Shown piece after piece: positions 1-9,857 of a stretch of 64,000 nucleotides of DNA. The translations under genes were made by a program, and so were the position numbers. Within the stretch, counting starts at the first letter, position 1; each line of letters starts with the position of its first letter. The DNA comes from Pseudomonadota bacterium (GTDB taxonomy: Bacteria; Desulfobacterota; Desulfobulbia; Desulfobulbales; Desulfocapsaceae), in the NCBI GenBank assembly GCA_018821985.1, contig JAHJKP010000032.1:238745-302744 (forward strand), in the 5' to 3' direction. The notes beneath the pieces are model-generated. The model saw only the letters and a list, made by a program, of their open reading frames with translations, was not told where the DNA came from and ran no database searches.

Positions 1-498
1 TTCCAGATGTAACAGGGTGTTCATTTCACTATCTATCTTATAGAGAACGTTAGCCAGTTGCACATGGCTTTCAGCCCCAGCTTTTCGCAGGTCTTTTCCC
101 CAGGCCCTTAACATATCCGTGTTGACCCTGCGTACTCGATTATCTCGGCTCCACTCATAGCCAATTTTAACACCAAGTGCCTGCATAGCCGCCAGTCTTT
201 TTTCTCTTTCATGTTCGGGAAATTTTTCCACAACTGCCTGAGTTATTTTTTTCCAACCATCAAACAAAGGAATCCCTTCCTGAAACCGATGATACCACTT
301 TCTTTCCCCTGGAGAAAGACTAGCCAGCACCTCTTCTTGGGCGTGATAAAAGCCATTCGAGGCAATCAAAATTTCATTACCGCGCTGTGTTGTTTTCTCT
401 GCCTGTTGAACATCCTGAAACTGCCCCGCCATTCCGTGAACGCTGAACAAAAATGAGGAAAGCAGTATCAAAAAAGAAATTCTCTTTGAAAATCTCAT
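1..498 (-). CDS. Exported protein of unknown function (3' end outside window)
   Basis: Reading the minus strand from the ATG at 498 gives 166 open codons down to base 1 with no stop, so the C-terminus lies outside the window. The product starts with a classic Sec signal peptide (MRFSKR, then a hydrophobic stretch to about residue 22, with cleavage probably after VHGMAG). The mature part is charged and helical, rich in Glu, Lys, Arg and Trp, with motifs such as LSPGERKWYHRF and GVKIGYEWSRDNR. I do not recognise the family. A TAGG-like ribosome site precedes the start. It is transcribed divergently from enolase across a 212-bp AT-rich spacer that must hold both promoters. It is probably periplasmic. 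Confidence 0.7.
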   Translation of the reverse strand, partial: MRFSKRISFLILLSSFLFSVHGMAGQFQDVQQAEKTTQRGNEILIASNGFYHAQEEVLASLSPGERKWYHRFQEGIPLFDGWKKITQAVVEKFPEHEREKRLAAMQALGVKIGYEWSRDNRVRRVNTDMLRAWGKDLRKAGAESHVQLANVLYKIDSEMNTLLHLE

Positions 499-710
499 AT
501 GCCTACCAGAAATAAAATTTCAAGAAAACAATATTGTCAATATTTACGCTCTGTAACCTATCAACAGACCTCATCACTGTTAATTATAATTAAAAAATAC
601 CTTTCATCTCTCAATAAGTCAAGATATCCTACCCTCAACCGACTACATAATATTCACTAAAAAGCTCAATTCATTCAATGAATCCATAGCAATTCAGAGG
701 AGGAGTTCCA

Positions 711-1997
711 ATGCAAACAGTCATTACTTCACTGTCCGCTTTAGAAATTCTTGATTCCCGAGGCAATCCAACCATTCGTGTCCTGTGCTGCCTGAACAAT
801 GGAATTCAAGTGTCGGCCTCTGTTCCATCCGGGGCCTCAACGGGAGAACATGAAGCGGTGGAATTGCGTGACGGTGACAAAAAACGTTACAATGGTAAAG
901 GCGTGCTCCAAGCGGTGGCAAACGTCAACACCCTCATCGCCCCGGCACTCAATGGCCTCAATCCCAGCCGTCAGGCCGAGATTGACCGGTTGATGATCAA
1001 TCTTGACGCCACCCCCAACAAAGGCAAGCTGGGGGCCAATGCCATACTCGGAGTGTCCATGGCCGTGGCCAAGGCTGCGGCTGCGGCATCAGGGCTCCCC
1101 CTGTTTGCTTATCTGGGCGGCCCCGGCGCCTTCCGCCTGCCAGTACCGATGATGAACATCATCAATGGTGGCAAACATGCGGACAACAGCGTGGATTTTC
1201 AAGAGTTCATGGTCATGCCCATCGGTGCCCCTACCTTTGCCGAGGCACTGCGTTATGGCACTGAAACCTTCCATGCCCTCAAAAAAATCTTGAAACAAAA
1301 GAATTACTCCACAGCTGTTGGCGATGAAGGCGGATTCGCGCCGAACCTGCAAAGCAACGATGAGGCCTGTGAACTAATTGTTGATGCCATTGACGCTGCC
1401 GGCTACCGGCCTGGCCTTGACCTGGCCATTGCCCTTGATCCGGCCGCCAGCTCATTTTTTGCAGACGGTTCCTACCATCTTGACAAGTCCGGCCAAGGTA
1501 GCAAAAACAGCGCCGAGATGACCCGACTCTACGACCAGTGGCTTGCTGCCTACCCCATCGTTTCCATCGAAGATGGTCTGGATGAAAATGACTGGCAGGG
1601 ATTCAAGGAACACACTGCAGCCCTTGGCAACAAGACCCAGGTTGTGGGTGACGATCTCTTTGTCACCAATACCCGCTTCATTGCCCGCGGCATTGAGGAA
1701 AAATCAGCCAATAGCGTGCTCATCAAACTCAATCAAATCGGAACCATCACCGAGACCCTGGAGGCAATCCAACTTTGCCGCCAGGCCGGATGGGGCTATG
1801 TAATTTCCCACCGCAGTGGCGAGACCGAGGATACCTTCATGGCTGACTTTGCTGTAGCCATGGGGGGTGGACAGATCAAGACCGGTTCAGCCTGTCGCAG
1901 TGAGCGGATCGCTAAATACAACCGGTTATTGGAGATTGAAAGTGAATTGGGGCCGGTAGCGGTATTTAATAACCCGCTGGCCCGTGGAACACGGTAA
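711..1997 (+). CDS. eno: Enolase (phosphopyruvate hydratase)
   Basis: Interconverts 2-phosphoglycerate and phosphoenolpyruvate in cytoplasmic glycolysis and gluconeogenesis. The 428-residue length is normal for bacterial enolases. The N-terminal domain carries [17 protein letters not shown]. The TIM barrel carries the Mg2+ ligands at about D243 (IALDPAAS), E287 ([10 protein letters not shown]) and D314 (VGDDLFVTN). The family signature [13 protein letters not shown] and the catalytic-loop SHRSGETED are intact. The start is fixed by a strong AGGAGG a few bases upstream of the ATG at 711. It is monocistronic, divergent from the exported-protein gene and convergent with hslU. The DPAAS in place of the more usual DVAAS is a minor change. 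Confidence 0.98.
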   Translation: MQTVITSLSALEILDSRGNPTIRVLCCLNNGIQVSASVPSGASTGEHEAVELRDGDKKRYNGKGVLQAVANVNTLIAPALNGLNPSRQAEIDRLMINLDATPNKGKLGANAILGVSMAVAKAAAAASGLPLFAYLGGPGAFRLPVPMMNIINGGKHADNSVDFQEFMVMPIGAPTFAEALRYGTETFHALKKILKQKNYSTAVGDEGGFAPNLQSNDEACELIVDAIDAAGYRPGLDLAIALDPAASSFFADGSYHLDKSGQGSKNSAEMTRLYDQWLAAYPIVSIEDGLDENDWQGFKEHTAALGNKTQVVGDDLFVTNTRFIARGIEEKSANSVLIKLNQIGTITETLEAIQLCRQAGWGYVISHRSGETEDTFMADFAVAMGGGQIKTGSACRSERIAKYNRLLEIESELGPVAVFNNPLARGTR

Positions 1998-2032
1998 AGA
2001 ATTTACCTGTGAGAACACAAGACTGAACTCGC

Positions 2033-2113
2033 GCAGAGACGCAGAGAAGGACAAAAAAATAAGACAAGGAACAACCTTGAAAAATGTTTCTCTCTGCACC
2101 TCAGCGTCTCTGC
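2033..2113. repeat. Inverted repeat between convergent eno and hslU
   Basis: Perfect 10-bp arms GCAGAGACGC (2033-2042) and GCGTCTCTGC (2104-2113) flank a 61-bp spacer that itself contains related CTCTCTGCACC sequence. There is no T-tract after either arm, so it is not a canonical intrinsic terminator, although it could act as a bidirectional transcript end. A partial relative of the motif (GACGCAGAG) recurs at about 4130, upstream of xerC's stop. Confidence 0.5.
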
Positions 2114-2129
2114 ACGAAAAACACTAAAG

Positions 2130-3545
2130 TTACAGGATAAAACGGCTCAAATCCTGATCCTGGGCAATGGCGTCAAGCTGGGCGCGCACATAATCAGCGC
2201 TGACCACGAATTGCCCCTCACCCCGTTCCGAGGCATCATAGGAAAGCTCGTCGAGTACCCGCTCCATGACTGTATGCAGCCGTCTGGCCCCGATCTCCTC
2301 GGTGTTCTGATTCACCTCTACCGCAATCCTGGCCATTTCCTGGATGGCCTCCGGCTCAAAGACCAACTCCACCCCTTCGGTCGCCATCAGGGCTATATAT
2401 TGTTTGATCAGGGCGTTTTCCGGCTCAGTGAGGATGCGGACGAACTCATCCTGGCCTAGCGAATGCAGCTCAACCCGGATTGGAAAACGTCCCTGCAACT
2501 CAGGGATCAGATCAGAGGGTTTGCTCATATGAAAGGCGCCGCTGGCAATAAAGAGGATATGATCGGTCTTGACCATACCATGCTTGGTGGTCACGGTTGA
2601 ACCTTCTACAATGGGTAAAAGGTCGCGCTGAACCCCTTCACGGGAGACTTCCGGGCCATGACCGCCCGAACTCTTTGACACGATCTTGTCAATCTCGTCA
2701 AGAAAGATGATCCCGGATTCCTCGGTTCGACGCAGGGCCTCTTTCATCACCTTGTCCATGTCCACCAGACGCTCCATTTCCTCCTTGGTCAAGGCCTTCA
2801 TCGCCTCTGGAACTTTAAGTTTCCTTTTCTTTTTCTTCTTGGAAAAGATCTTGCTGAAGGCATCCTGTAGATTGGACTGCATATCCTCCATCCCGGAGGT
2901 GGTCATAATCTCCACCATAGGCGCCCCCCCAGAATCAGTGAGATCAAGCTCAAGCTCACGCTCATCAAGCCTTCCATTCCGCAACATCTCCCGAAACTTT
3001 TCACGGGTTGATGATTCTCCCTCCCTTCGTCCGAGGGTTACGGCCCGCTCTTGTTCTTCATCGCCATGCAACAGAAAGGAATGAGTGCCACCCGGACCTT
3101 CGCCCATTGACGCGGATGGTGGCGCCGGCAGTAGGATGTCGAGGATTCGCTCCTCGGCATTGACCTCAGCCAGACCATGGGCCATCTCTTTTTGTTCTTC
3201 CTTGACCATACTGATGGCAATCTCCACCAGATCACGAATCATGGATTCCACATCACGTCCCACATAGCCGACCTCGGTGAATTTAGAGGCCTCAACCTTG
3301 AAAAATGGCGACTGGGCAAGGGTGGCAAGACGCCGGGCAATCTCTGTCTTGCCGACTCCGGTGGGCCCGATCATGATAATATTCTTAGGGGCAATCTCCT
3401 CCCGCAGGGGAGACTCCACCTGCCGCCGCCGCCAGCGATTCCTGAGGGCAATGGCCACAGAACGCTTGGCGTCCGCCTGACCGACAATATATTTATCCAG
3501 CTCAACTACGATCTCTCTGGGGGTCAATGACTGTATAAAATTCAT
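2130..3545 (-). CDS. hslU: ATP-dependent protease ATPase subunit HslU (ClpY)
   Basis: AAA+ unfoldase that feeds substrates to the HslV peptidase in the cytoplasm. Walker A GPTGVGKT lies at residues 60-67, Walker B is IIFLDEID near residue 280, and the conserved GYVGRDVES follows the N-domain. The C-terminal tail ends DLSRFIL, the element that inserts into HslV and activates it. At 471 residues it is slightly longer than the E. coli protein (about 443). The extra length is in the I-domain, which has a lysine run (FSKKKKKRK) and an acidic segment. The start overlaps the hslV stop by 4 bp (ATGA), so translation is coupled and both are cotranscribed, with hslV first. Confidence 0.98.
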   Translation of the reverse strand: MNFIQSLTPREIVVELDKYIVGQADAKRSVAIALRNRWRRRQVESPLREEIAPKNIIMIGPTGVGKTEIARRLATLAQSPFFKVEASKFTEVGYVGRDVESMIRDLVEIAISMVKEEQKEMAHGLAEVNAEERILDILLPAPPSASMGEGPGGTHSFLLHGDEEQERAVTLGRREGESSTREKFREMLRNGRLDERELELDLTDSGGAPMVEIMTTSGMEDMQSNLQDAFSKIFSKKKKKRKLKVPEAMKALTKEEMERLVDMDKVMKEALRRTEESGIIFLDEIDKIVSKSSGGHGPEVSREGVQRDLLPIVEGSTVTTKHGMVKTDHILFIASGAFHMSKPSDLIPELQGRFPIRVELHSLGQDEFVRILTEPENALIKQYIALMATEGVELVFEPEAIQEMARIAVEVNQNTEEIGARRLHTVMERVLDELSYDASERGEGQFVVSADYVRAQLDAIAQDQDLSRFIL

Positions 3546-4072
3546 ATCTTCTCGACGATAATGGAATGATTGGTGAAGACACAGATAGAGGCGGCAATAT
3601 CCATGGACGCGCGGCAGATAGCCTCTGCATCCAGATCGCTATGGCGGATCAGGGCCAAAGCTGCAGATTGGGCATACGGGCCACCGGAACCGATGGCAAG
3701 CACCCCGTTATCCGCCTCTATCACGTCACCAGTTCCAGTAAGCAGCAGGGAGTATTGACTATCAACTGCCACCAGCATGGCCTCAAGTTTGCGCAACATC
3801 TTATCTGTGCGCCACTCCTTCGCCAGCTCTACCGATGCCCGCATCAGATTACCGTTATACTGCTCCAGCTTCTGCTCGAGCTTATCAAAAAGGGTAAAGG
3901 CATCGGCAGTGGCCCCGGCAAAACCGGTGATAACCTTGTCATGATAGAGCCGACGCACTTTGCGGGCCTCATGTTTCATGATTGTATTGCCGAGTGAGAC
4001 CTGACCGTCACCAGCAAGGGCCACCTCACCTTTATGACGTACCGCCAAGATTGTTGTTGATCGTATCTTCAT
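3542..4072 (-). CDS. hslV: ATP-dependent protease peptidase subunit HslV (ClpQ)
   Basis: N-terminal-nucleophile threonine peptidase of the HslVU protease, related to proteasome beta subunits. The sequence begins [11 protein letters not shown]. The catalytic Thr is therefore exposed after removal of a short five-residue propeptide rather than just the initiator Met, as is common in this lineage. Conserved AGDGQVSLG, the RKVRRL segment, [12 protein letters not shown] and GTGDVIE are all present. Length (176 residues) is typical. It is the first gene of the hslV-hslU pair and sits about 80 bp downstream of xerC on the same strand, possibly in one transcription unit. Confidence 0.98.
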   Translation of the reverse strand: MKIRSTTILAVRHKGEVALAGDGQVSLGNTIMKHEARKVRRLYHDKVITGFAGATADAFTLFDKLEQKLEQYNGNLMRASVELAKEWRTDKMLRKLEAMLVAVDSQYSLLLTGTGDVIEADNGVLAIGSGGPYAQSAALALIRHSDLDAEAICRASMDIAASICVFTNHSIIVEKI

Positions 4073-4151
4073 GTTTTTTATCCAGTAAATGTTATATTTT
4101 TTCTAATTCATACCTCTTTATGCAGAAAACGACGCAGAGGTAACAGGGAAT

Positions 4152-5057
4152 CTACTTATTTTTGGCCAGCGGATGGGCCCTATCATACACCTCTGCCAGA
4201 TGGTCAAGGGTCAGATGGGTGTAACGCTGGGTCGTTGACAGACTGGCATGCCCCAGCAATTCCTGTACCGAGCGAAGATCCGCACCCATTTCCAGCAGAT
4301 GGGTGGCAAAAGAGTGACGAAGGGCATGTGGTGTCACCGTCTGCGGGATCCCTGCCCGCTCTCCATAGGCCCGAACAATTCGCTCGACGCTTCTCGTGGT
4401 CAGACGACTGCCACGGCTATTGAGAAACAGGGCCTCTTGCTCCAGCAGAAGACCACGGCCAGCCCGTTCCTGCATTAATTGCTGCCGACTGGACAGCCAT
4501 ACCTGAACCGCCTCTCTGGCGGGTCGGCCCACCGGCACCAGACGCTCCTTATTTCCTTTGCCACGCACCTTAAGCATCTCAGTTTCAAAATCAAGGTGTT
4601 CCAGGTTGCGCGAAACAAGCTCCGCCACCCGCATCCCCGTTGAATACAGGAGTTCAAGAATGGCCCGATCACGTGCCATAAAGCTGTCTTGTTCATTTGG
4701 GGTTTCAAGGAGCAAAAAGACCTCATCAACGGTCAAAAACACAGGGATTAACTGGGCGATTTTGGGCCCTGAAATACCGGCAAGTGGATCTTTATCTATC
4801 ACCTTCTGCCGTTGGAGAAAGCGAAAGAAGGTGCGCAAGGCTGAGAGCTTCCTGGCAACCGTTGCCCCATTATTTTTACCATGCAGACTGACCACAAATT
4901 GACGGGCAGATGTCGCGTCTATGGCCTGAACTGCTATTTCGTCAGCAAGGGTCGCGGCAAACTCCAGCAGATCGTGCTGATAGCCAGAAACTGTATGCTG
5001 AGAATATCCCTTTTCATGGGTCAACCAGCGTGAAAAATCCTTGATCAGCTCTTTCAT
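4152..5057 (-). CDS. xerC: Tyrosine recombinase XerC
   Basis: Site-specific recombinase for chromosome dimer resolution at dif, acting with XerD. The N-terminal SAM-like core-binding domain spans residues 1-90. The catalytic domain shows the full set of active-site residues: R143 (STGMRVAEL), K167 (VRGKGNKER), H244 and R247 (TPHALRHSFATHLL), H270 (LGHASLSTTQ) and nucleophile Y279 (RYTH). Length (301 residues) matches XerC/XerD. The position next to hslVU is a common bacterial arrangement and supports XerC rather than an integron or phage integrase. No att-like sites or mobile genes surround it. XerD is not in the window, so C versus D is partly by context. Confidence 0.92.
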   Translation of the reverse strand: MKELIKDFSRWLTHEKGYSQHTVSGYQHDLLEFAATLADEIAVQAIDATSARQFVVSLHGKNNGATVARKLSALRTFFRFLQRQKVIDKDPLAGISGPKIAQLIPVFLTVDEVFLLLETPNEQDSFMARDRAILELLYSTGMRVAELVSRNLEHLDFETEMLKVRGKGNKERLVPVGRPAREAVQVWLSSRQQLMQERAGRGLLLEQEALFLNSRGSRLTTRSVERIVRAYGERAGIPQTVTPHALRHSFATHLLEMGADLRSVQELLGHASLSTTQRYTHLTLDHLAEVYDRAHPLAKNK

Positions 5058-5300
5058 GCCATAATTAAGTTTTAAGTTTTAAAGGTTAGGTGTTAAGATT
5101 AAAAGCTAAAGTCCCGCTTACTGCAATGATTCTGATTTCATCTTGCAGCTGAAAAGATTCCTGCCAGCTTTTAACTTTATTCTTACCTTGTAATCCACTG
5201 GCGAGACGTCATTTTTTTGATTATAGGCTGAAACAGATCTTTGCATGAGCTCATTTTTGTACAAACTTAAGACTTAACACTTACTACTTTTTTACTTATT
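5058..5300. other. Divergent xerC/xseB intergenic region with imperfect inverted repeats
   Basis: A 243-bp AT-rich spacer between divergent xerC and xseB. The segment around 5086-5109 (GGTTAGGTG...AAAAGCT) recurs in imperfect inverted form around 5169-5190 (AGCTTTTAAC...CTTACC) and again around 5270-5285 (AAGACTTAACACTTAC). The xseB start has no recognisable Shine-Dalgarno sequence. I see no reading frame. Promoters for both operons must lie here, but no convincing -35/-10 pair can be assigned. Confidence 0.4.
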
Positions 5301-5549
5301 ATGGCAAAACAAACATTTGAAAATGCTCTGGCCCGCCTTGAACAGCTCACCGAAGAACTGGAAGATGGAGATCTGAGCCTGGATAAAAGTCTCAAAAAAT
5401 TTGATGAGGGAATCAAACTCGCCGCATTCTGCAACAGCAGCCTGACCGATGCGAGGGCCAAAGTGGAGCTCCTTCTGAGTAAAGATGGTCAGCTTGAACC
5501 AGTACCTTTTAACGAGATCGACAATGGAGATCAAGACGTATCTGAATAA
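5301..5549 (+). CDS. xseB: Exodeoxyribonuclease VII small subunit
   Basis: Small helical subunit that binds XseA in exonuclease VII, a single-strand-specific nuclease. The 82-residue protein has the family pattern [36 protein letters not shown] (split here for reference; the conserved core is LEDGDLSLD...F..G..L), forming a two-helix hairpin. Length is normal. It is the first gene of an xseB-ispA-dxs order that is widely conserved in bacteria. The stop lies 26 bp inside ispA. No Shine-Dalgarno sequence precedes the ATG. The large subunit gene xseA is not in this window. Confidence 0.95.
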   Translation: MAKQTFENALARLEQLTEELEDGDLSLDKSLKKFDEGIKLAAFCNSSLTDARAKVELLLSKDGQLEPVPFNEIDNGDQDVSE

Positions 5550-6429
5550 TCAAAGGCTGGTGATCGAAGACGCCCTGGAACAATACATGCTTACGGCTGA
5601 CATGGAGAATAATGCCTTTGCCCATCATATTGAGGCCATGCGCTATAGTTTGTTTGCCGGCGGCAAACGAATTCGCCCCATTCTCTGCCTGGCGGCAGGA
5701 CAGGCCATTGGCATGCGGCCAGTGCCCGACAAGGATCTGCTCCCCATCGCCTGCGCCCTGGAATGTATTCATACCTATTCCCTTATCCATGACGACTTGC
5801 CGGCCATGGATAATGATGACCTGCGCCGTGGCAAGCCCACAAATCATACCCTCTATGGCGAGGCCGGAGCCATCCTGGCCGGAGACGGTCTACTGACCTG
5901 GGCCTTTGACCTGCTCAGCAATAACGGGCAAAGTACACTGTCCCCGGAAAAACAACTGGCAATCATCAACATTATTGCCCGGGCCGCAGGGTCACTGGGC
6001 ATGGTTGGCGGCCAGGCCCTGGATATTGACAATGAAAACAAAGAATTCCCCTTTGAAACCCTGCGTGTCATCCATCGCAGCAAGACCGGGGCCCTGATTA
6101 CCGCCTCGATTCTTGCCGGGGCCATTGCAGCGGGAGCAGACCAGACCCAGCAAGAGGCCCTGAGCAGATACGGCGAGCAGATTGGACTGGCCTTCCAGAT
6201 TGTTGATGATCTGCTTAATGTTACCGGAACTACAGAACAACTTGGCAAAACTGCCGGCAGCGATGTTAGCAGAGGGAAGGCTACTTATCCTGCTTTTTTT
6301 GGGATTGATGCCACCCGGCAAAAGGCAAGAAGCGCAGTTGAAGAGGCCATAGAGGCCTTGACAATCTTTGATGAAAAGGCAGACCCATTGCGGGCCATTG
6401 CCCAATACATTCAGACCCGGTCGCATTAA
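5524..6429 (+). CDS. ispA: Polyprenyl (farnesyl/geranyl) diphosphate synthase
   Basis: Condenses isopentenyl diphosphate with allylic diphosphates to give C15 (or C20) prenyl diphosphate. The first aspartate-rich motif is DDLPAMD (residues 90-96), the FPP/GGPP-synthase pattern with the two-residue insertion typical of bacterial IspA. GGKRIRP binds diphosphate. The second motif reads QIVDDLLN, with Asn replacing the last Asp of DDxxD, a substitution seen in some bacterial members. I chose the ATG at 5524 (MEIKTYL) over the in-frame ATG at 5485. The latter would overlap xseB by 65 bp and add an unconserved leader. It is cotranscribed with xseB and dxs. Exact chain length cannot be read from sequence. 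Confidence 0.93.
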   Translation: MEIKTYLNNQRLVIEDALEQYMLTADMENNAFAHHIEAMRYSLFAGGKRIRPILCLAAGQAIGMRPVPDKDLLPIACALECIHTYSLIHDDLPAMDNDDLRRGKPTNHTLYGEAGAILAGDGLLTWAFDLLSNNGQSTLSPEKQLAIINIIARAAGSLGMVGGQALDIDNENKEFPFETLRVIHRSKTGALITASILAGAIAAGADQTQQEALSRYGEQIGLAFQIVDDLLNVTGTTEQLGKTAGSDVSRGKATYPAFFGIDATRQKARSAVEEAIEALTIFDEKADPLRAIAQYIQTRSH

Positions 6430-6514
6430 AGGTCTCTTGAGAACTCAGTGGATTCGTTCAAGATACTCTCAATCGTGCACTCATGAAACTTAACACTCTC
6501 TTTTCCGTTACGTT

Positions 6515-8419
6515 ATGCTAACAAGCCCTCACCTTGATTCCAAAAGCACCAGACTCAAAGATATTCACTCCCCCAAAGACCTGCGTCTTCTCTCTATCCA
6601 GGAACTTGAAGTCATTGCCCAGGATATCAGGGAAACAATCATCAACACCGTGGCTGAGACCGGCGGCCATCTCGCGCCCAGCCTCGGTGTTGTTGAACTG
6701 ACCTTGGCTCTGCACCATGTCTTCAATACCCCTGAGGATAAACTGATCTGGGATGTTGGGCATCAGTGTTATGCCCATAAACTTGTCACCGGCAGACAGG
6801 ATCAATTCCACACCCTGCGCCAGTATAAGGGAATGAGCGGCTTCCCCAAGTTTGAGGAAAGTAAATATGATGCTTTGGAAACCGGCCATGCCGGTACCTC
6901 CATCTCAGCCGCACTTGGCATGTCTCTTGCCAAAAGCTTGAAGGGAGACAGCAACCGGGTCATCGCCGTGATTGGTGATGGTTCCATGACCACCGGCATG
7001 GCTTTTGAGGCCCTGAATCAGGCTGGTCACCTTGATAAAGATCTCATTGTTATTCTCAATGACAATGAGATGTCTATCTCGCCAAACGTGGGGGCCCTCT
7101 CCAGCTTTCTTAACCGCAAGATGACCGGCAAGACCATCAGCCAGATCCGCAATCATATTGCCACCAGATTACGCGAAATGCCGGGCATCGGGGACAACAT
7201 CCTCGGTTTCCTCAAGAAAAGTGAAGAGAATTTTAAATGTTTTTTTACCCCCGGCATGCTCTTTGAAGCGCTGAAATTCTACTATGTGGGCCCCATTCTT
7301 GGTCACGAGCTCGAAGACCTGATTGCAACTCTGGAGAATGTCCGCGACAACCTCGATGGCCCGGTGCTGGTTCATGTCTTGACCACCAAAGGCAAGGGCT
7401 ATAAGCCGGCGGAAGAAAAACCCGGCAATTATCACGGCGTTGGACCTTTTGATGTAAAAACCGGCATTCCCAAACCGACAGGAGAGTCCATCAGTTACAC
7501 CAAGGTTTTTGGCGATACCATGATCAAACTGGCCAGATCCGATCGAAGGATTACCGCCATTTCTGCCGCCATGCCTGCCGGAACAGGACTGAGCAGTTTT
7601 GCCAAAGAATTTCCCGAACGTTTTTTTGATGTGGGAATAGCCGAGCAACATGCAGTCACCTTTGCGGCCGGTCTTGCCCTTGAGGGTATGCTCCCTGTGG
7701 TCGCAATCTACTCTTCTTTCTTCCAACGTTCTCTTGATCAGATCATTCATGATGTCTGCCTGCCAAACCTGCCGGTCACCCTCGCCGTTGACCGGGGGGG
7801 GGTTGTTGGTGATGACGGCCCAACCCATCACGGCGTTTTCGACATTTCATTTCTGCGATTTATCCCAAATCTCAGTTATATGGCTCCCAAGGACGAGGAC
7901 GAGCTTCAACATATGCTCTACACCGCCATATTCAACCACAGACCCTGCGCTGTTCGCTATCCACGGGGGCCGGGCGAGGACGTTAACCTAGCAGGCGATT
8001 TGAAAAAACTGGAATTTGGCAAGGGTGAAGTCCTGAGGGAAGGAAAAGATATCCTTCTGCTTCCCATCGGCAACCGGGTTTATCCGGCATTACGTGCCGC
8101 CGAAGGACTTAAGAAACTAGGCATTGATGCAGCGGTGATTAATCCACGATTCATAAAACCAGTGGATGGCGACCTCATTTCCTTCTGGGCTGAGCAGACC
8201 GGGCGGATAATCACCATTGAAGACAATGTCAGGCAGGGCGGATGGGGCAGTTCTATTTTGGAGCTTCTTTCTGCACGCCACCTCTTTCATATCAAAACAA
8301 TGATCCTGGCCCACCCTGATCATTTCATTGAACATGGCCCCCAGAAAACTTTATGGAAGAACAGTGGACTGGACTCTCCTGCCATTATCAGCGCAGCCAT
8401 GGAGCTGATGAAGAGATAA
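6515..8419 (+). CDS. dxs: 1-deoxy-D-xylulose-5-phosphate synthase
   Basis: Thiamine-diphosphate enzyme condensing pyruvate and glyceraldehyde 3-phosphate, the first step of the MEP isoprenoid pathway. The product (634 residues) has the full three-domain transketolase-like architecture. The TPP/Mg motif GDGSMTTGMAFEALN...LNDNEMSISPN is at about residues 153-190, and the catalytic glutamate region DVGIAEQHAVTFAAGLA at about 375. The DXS-specific VAIYSSFFQRSLDQIIHD and GDDGPTHHGVFD follow. The C-terminal transketolase domain follows these. It lies 85 bp downstream of ispA on the same strand, so isoprenoid precursor supply and chain elongation are probably coregulated. The start has only a weak ribosome site. 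Confidence 0.98.
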   Translation: MLTSPHLDSKSTRLKDIHSPKDLRLLSIQELEVIAQDIRETIINTVAETGGHLAPSLGVVELTLALHHVFNTPEDKLIWDVGHQCYAHKLVTGRQDQFHTLRQYKGMSGFPKFEESKYDALETGHAGTSISAALGMSLAKSLKGDSNRVIAVIGDGSMTTGMAFEALNQAGHLDKDLIVILNDNEMSISPNVGALSSFLNRKMTGKTISQIRNHIATRLREMPGIGDNILGFLKKSEENFKCFFTPGMLFEALKFYYVGPILGHELEDLIATLENVRDNLDGPVLVHVLTTKGKGYKPAEEKPGNYHGVGPFDVKTGIPKPTGESISYTKVFGDTMIKLARSDRRITAISAAMPAGTGLSSFAKEFPERFFDVGIAEQHAVTFAAGLALEGMLPVVAIYSSFFQRSLDQIIHDVCLPNLPVTLAVDRGGVVGDDGPTHHGVFDISFLRFIPNLSYMAPKDEDELQHMLYTAIFNHRPCAVRYPRGPGEDVNLAGDLKKLEFGKGEVLREGKDILLLPIGNRVYPALRAAEGLKKLGIDAAVINPRFIKPVDGDLISFWAEQTGRIITIEDNVRQGGWGSSILELLSARHLFHIKTMILAHPDHFIEHGPQKTLWKNSGLDSPAIISAAMELMKR

Positions 8420-8442
8420 TATAAAAGTAAAAGTTACGCATT

Positions 8443-9048
8443 TTACAGTCTTGAACAATCCACTTTCGAGTTCCTGAGCCCGACACGAAGGGAATCAACT
8501 TTTTTCCGGTCAGCCTCACTCATCTCGCGTGTCAACAGCGCCATGGCCTCTTTGGCCCCCGGGTAGCCCTGTTCTTCCGCCAAACCATACCAGACAAGGG
8601 CCAGAGAATTGTCTTTTTTTACTTCTTTACCCTTTTCATATAGCTCTGCCAGAAAAAATTGGGCCATAGCCCACCCTTTTTGGGCAGCGCAACAATACCA
8701 GTTCCCTGCCGTGGCAAGATTCCTGGTAACACCACTGCCATTTTCATATTTGATCCCCAGATAGAGACAGGCTGCCGGTATTCCGGCCTCACCGGCCTGC
8801 ACAAGCCAGGTGACCGCTTTTTGTGGATCAGGAGCCACGCCCTGTCCGCCATACTCATAGAGCAGGGCAAGGGCAAACTGGGACTCACCATCACCCTGAC
8901 CAGCTAAGTCCTGAATTTGCCGGCTATATGAATCATCATCCGCAAGACAGAAACCCGGAAGAGCAATCAACACCACCATCAAGCACAACAACAACCTTCC
9001 CATGATATATCCCCCACTTCCTTTGCACCCGCCAAGAAGCGTTTTCAT
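8443..9048 (-). CDS. Exported Sel1-repeat (TPR-like) protein
   Basis: A 201-residue protein with a long n-region, then a hydrophobic signal segment (LLLCLMVVLIALPGFCLA) and probable cleavage before DDDSYS. The mature part has three to four Sel1-like helical repeats (A..YE.G.GV..D...A..W...A...G...A), for example residues 60-75 (ALLYEYGGQGVAPD), 97-112 (LGIKYENGSGVTRN) and 133-148 (LAELYEKGKEVKKD). Such repeats usually mediate protein-protein contacts in the envelope. The start at 9048 is fixed by AGGAGGT five bases upstream, despite an internal Met (MGRLLLC) at 9003. It is convergent with dxs. No specific function can be given. Confidence 0.85.
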   Translation of the reverse strand: MKTLLGGCKGSGGYIMGRLLLCLMVVLIALPGFCLADDDSYSRQIQDLAGQGDGESQFALALLYEYGGQGVAPDPQKAVTWLVQAGEAGIPAACLYLGIKYENGSGVTRNLATAGNWYCCAAQKGWAMAQFFLAELYEKGKEVKKDNSLALVWYGLAEEQGYPGAKEAMALLTREMSEADRKKVDSLRVGLRNSKVDCSRL

Positions 9049-9131
9049 ATAGACCTCCTATCAAAAACAAATCATAGCATGATATCCAACAAGAAGAAAC
9101 TTACCTTTCTACCTTCATCGTAATGACCAGG

Positions 9132-9161
9132 TTGACACAAGGGACGTTTTTAGGGTACAAA
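9132..9161 (+). promoter_or_regulatory. Candidate sigma-70 promoter upstream of the MepK-like gene
   Basis: A perfect -35 hexamer TTGACA (9132-9137) is followed by an 18-bp spacer and a -10 match TACAAA (9156-9161, 4 of 6). It points toward the MepK-like peptidase gene, in the divergent spacer with the Sel1-repeat gene. Assignment is by consensus only. Confidence 0.4.
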
Positions 9162-9289
9162 TCAGAATTCCATTCTCCACATCTTCACGAGGATAACAAA
9201 GTGACAAACAGAGAAACAGCATATTGAACACAAATTCAAATATGGTAAAAAATCAATTTGAGAAAATTTTGAAGATAGAAGACAGACTG

Positions 9290-9820
9290 ATGAATCGACG
9301 TAAATTTCTTAGGCGGGCAATGGCAATGGCCCCACTTCTGTTACTTTCTTCCCCCAGTTCCTTACTGGCCAGCATTGAAGAAAAGACTCTTTCATTTTAT
9401 CACACCCATACCTTGAAAGAGTTATCTGTTGTCTATTTCAGGAATGGTCATTATCTCCCCCGAGCCCTGACAAAAGTCAATAATTTCCTGAAAGATTTCA
9501 GGACGGGAGATATTCATCCCATTGACCCGGCCCTTCTTGACCTTCTCCATGACCTGCGACAGACTACGGGCAGTAAAGATTTCTTTGAGGTGATCTCCGG
9601 ATACAGATCACCTCAAACCAATGCTAAGCTGCGGGGTAGAAGCAGTGGCGTGGCCAGTCACAGCCTGCACATGTCTGGCAAGGCCATAGATATCCGACTG
9701 CCCTCTTTCGACACCGGTCATCTGCACCAGATAGCCTTGGCGTTCCAGCGGGGTGGTGTTGGCTATTATCCTCAATCTGATTTTATTCACCTGGACACAG
9801 GCCGTGTCCGTGCCTGGTAG
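9290..9820 (+). CDS. Tat-exported murein endopeptidase, MepK/DUF882 family (M15-type)
   Basis: Probable peptidoglycan hydrolase acting in the periplasm. From the ATG at 9290 the product begins MNRRKFLRRAMAMAP, a twin-arginine signal, as in E. coli MepK (YcbK). Two upstream in-frame starts (TTG 9224, ATG 9242) would bury that signal behind an unconserved leader. The zinc-site pattern is present: SHSLHMSGKAIDIRL supplies His and Asp, and FIHLDTG supplies the C-terminal His. SGYRSPQTN is the usual family motif preceding them. The mature enzyme is about 145 residues, typical of the family. By homology it would cleave mDAP-mDAP cross-links, but the exact bond is inferred. Confidence 0.85.
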   Translation: MNRRKFLRRAMAMAPLLLLSSPSSLLASIEEKTLSFYHTHTLKELSVVYFRNGHYLPRALTKVNNFLKDFRTGDIHPIDPALLDLLHDLRQTTGSKDFFEVISGYRSPQTNAKLRGRSSGVASHSLHMSGKAIDIRLPSFDTGHLHQIALAFQRGGVGYYPQSDFIHLDTGRVRAW

Positions 9821-9857
9821 CAAGCCCATTGACTGCAGATTACATAAAGAAGCAGGT

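Noticed and set aside
2033..2113. Intrinsic terminator between eno and hslU
   Set aside because: Arms are far apart (61-nt spacer) and there is no U-tract, so it is listed only as a repeat.
4152..5057. Phage or integron integrase
   Set aside because: Length, motifs and hslVU neighbourhood fit chromosomal XerC, and no att sites or mobile genes flank it.
7169..7831. Minus-strand 220-codon open frame opposite dxs
   Set aside because: Antisense to an intact dxs with no recognisable domains.
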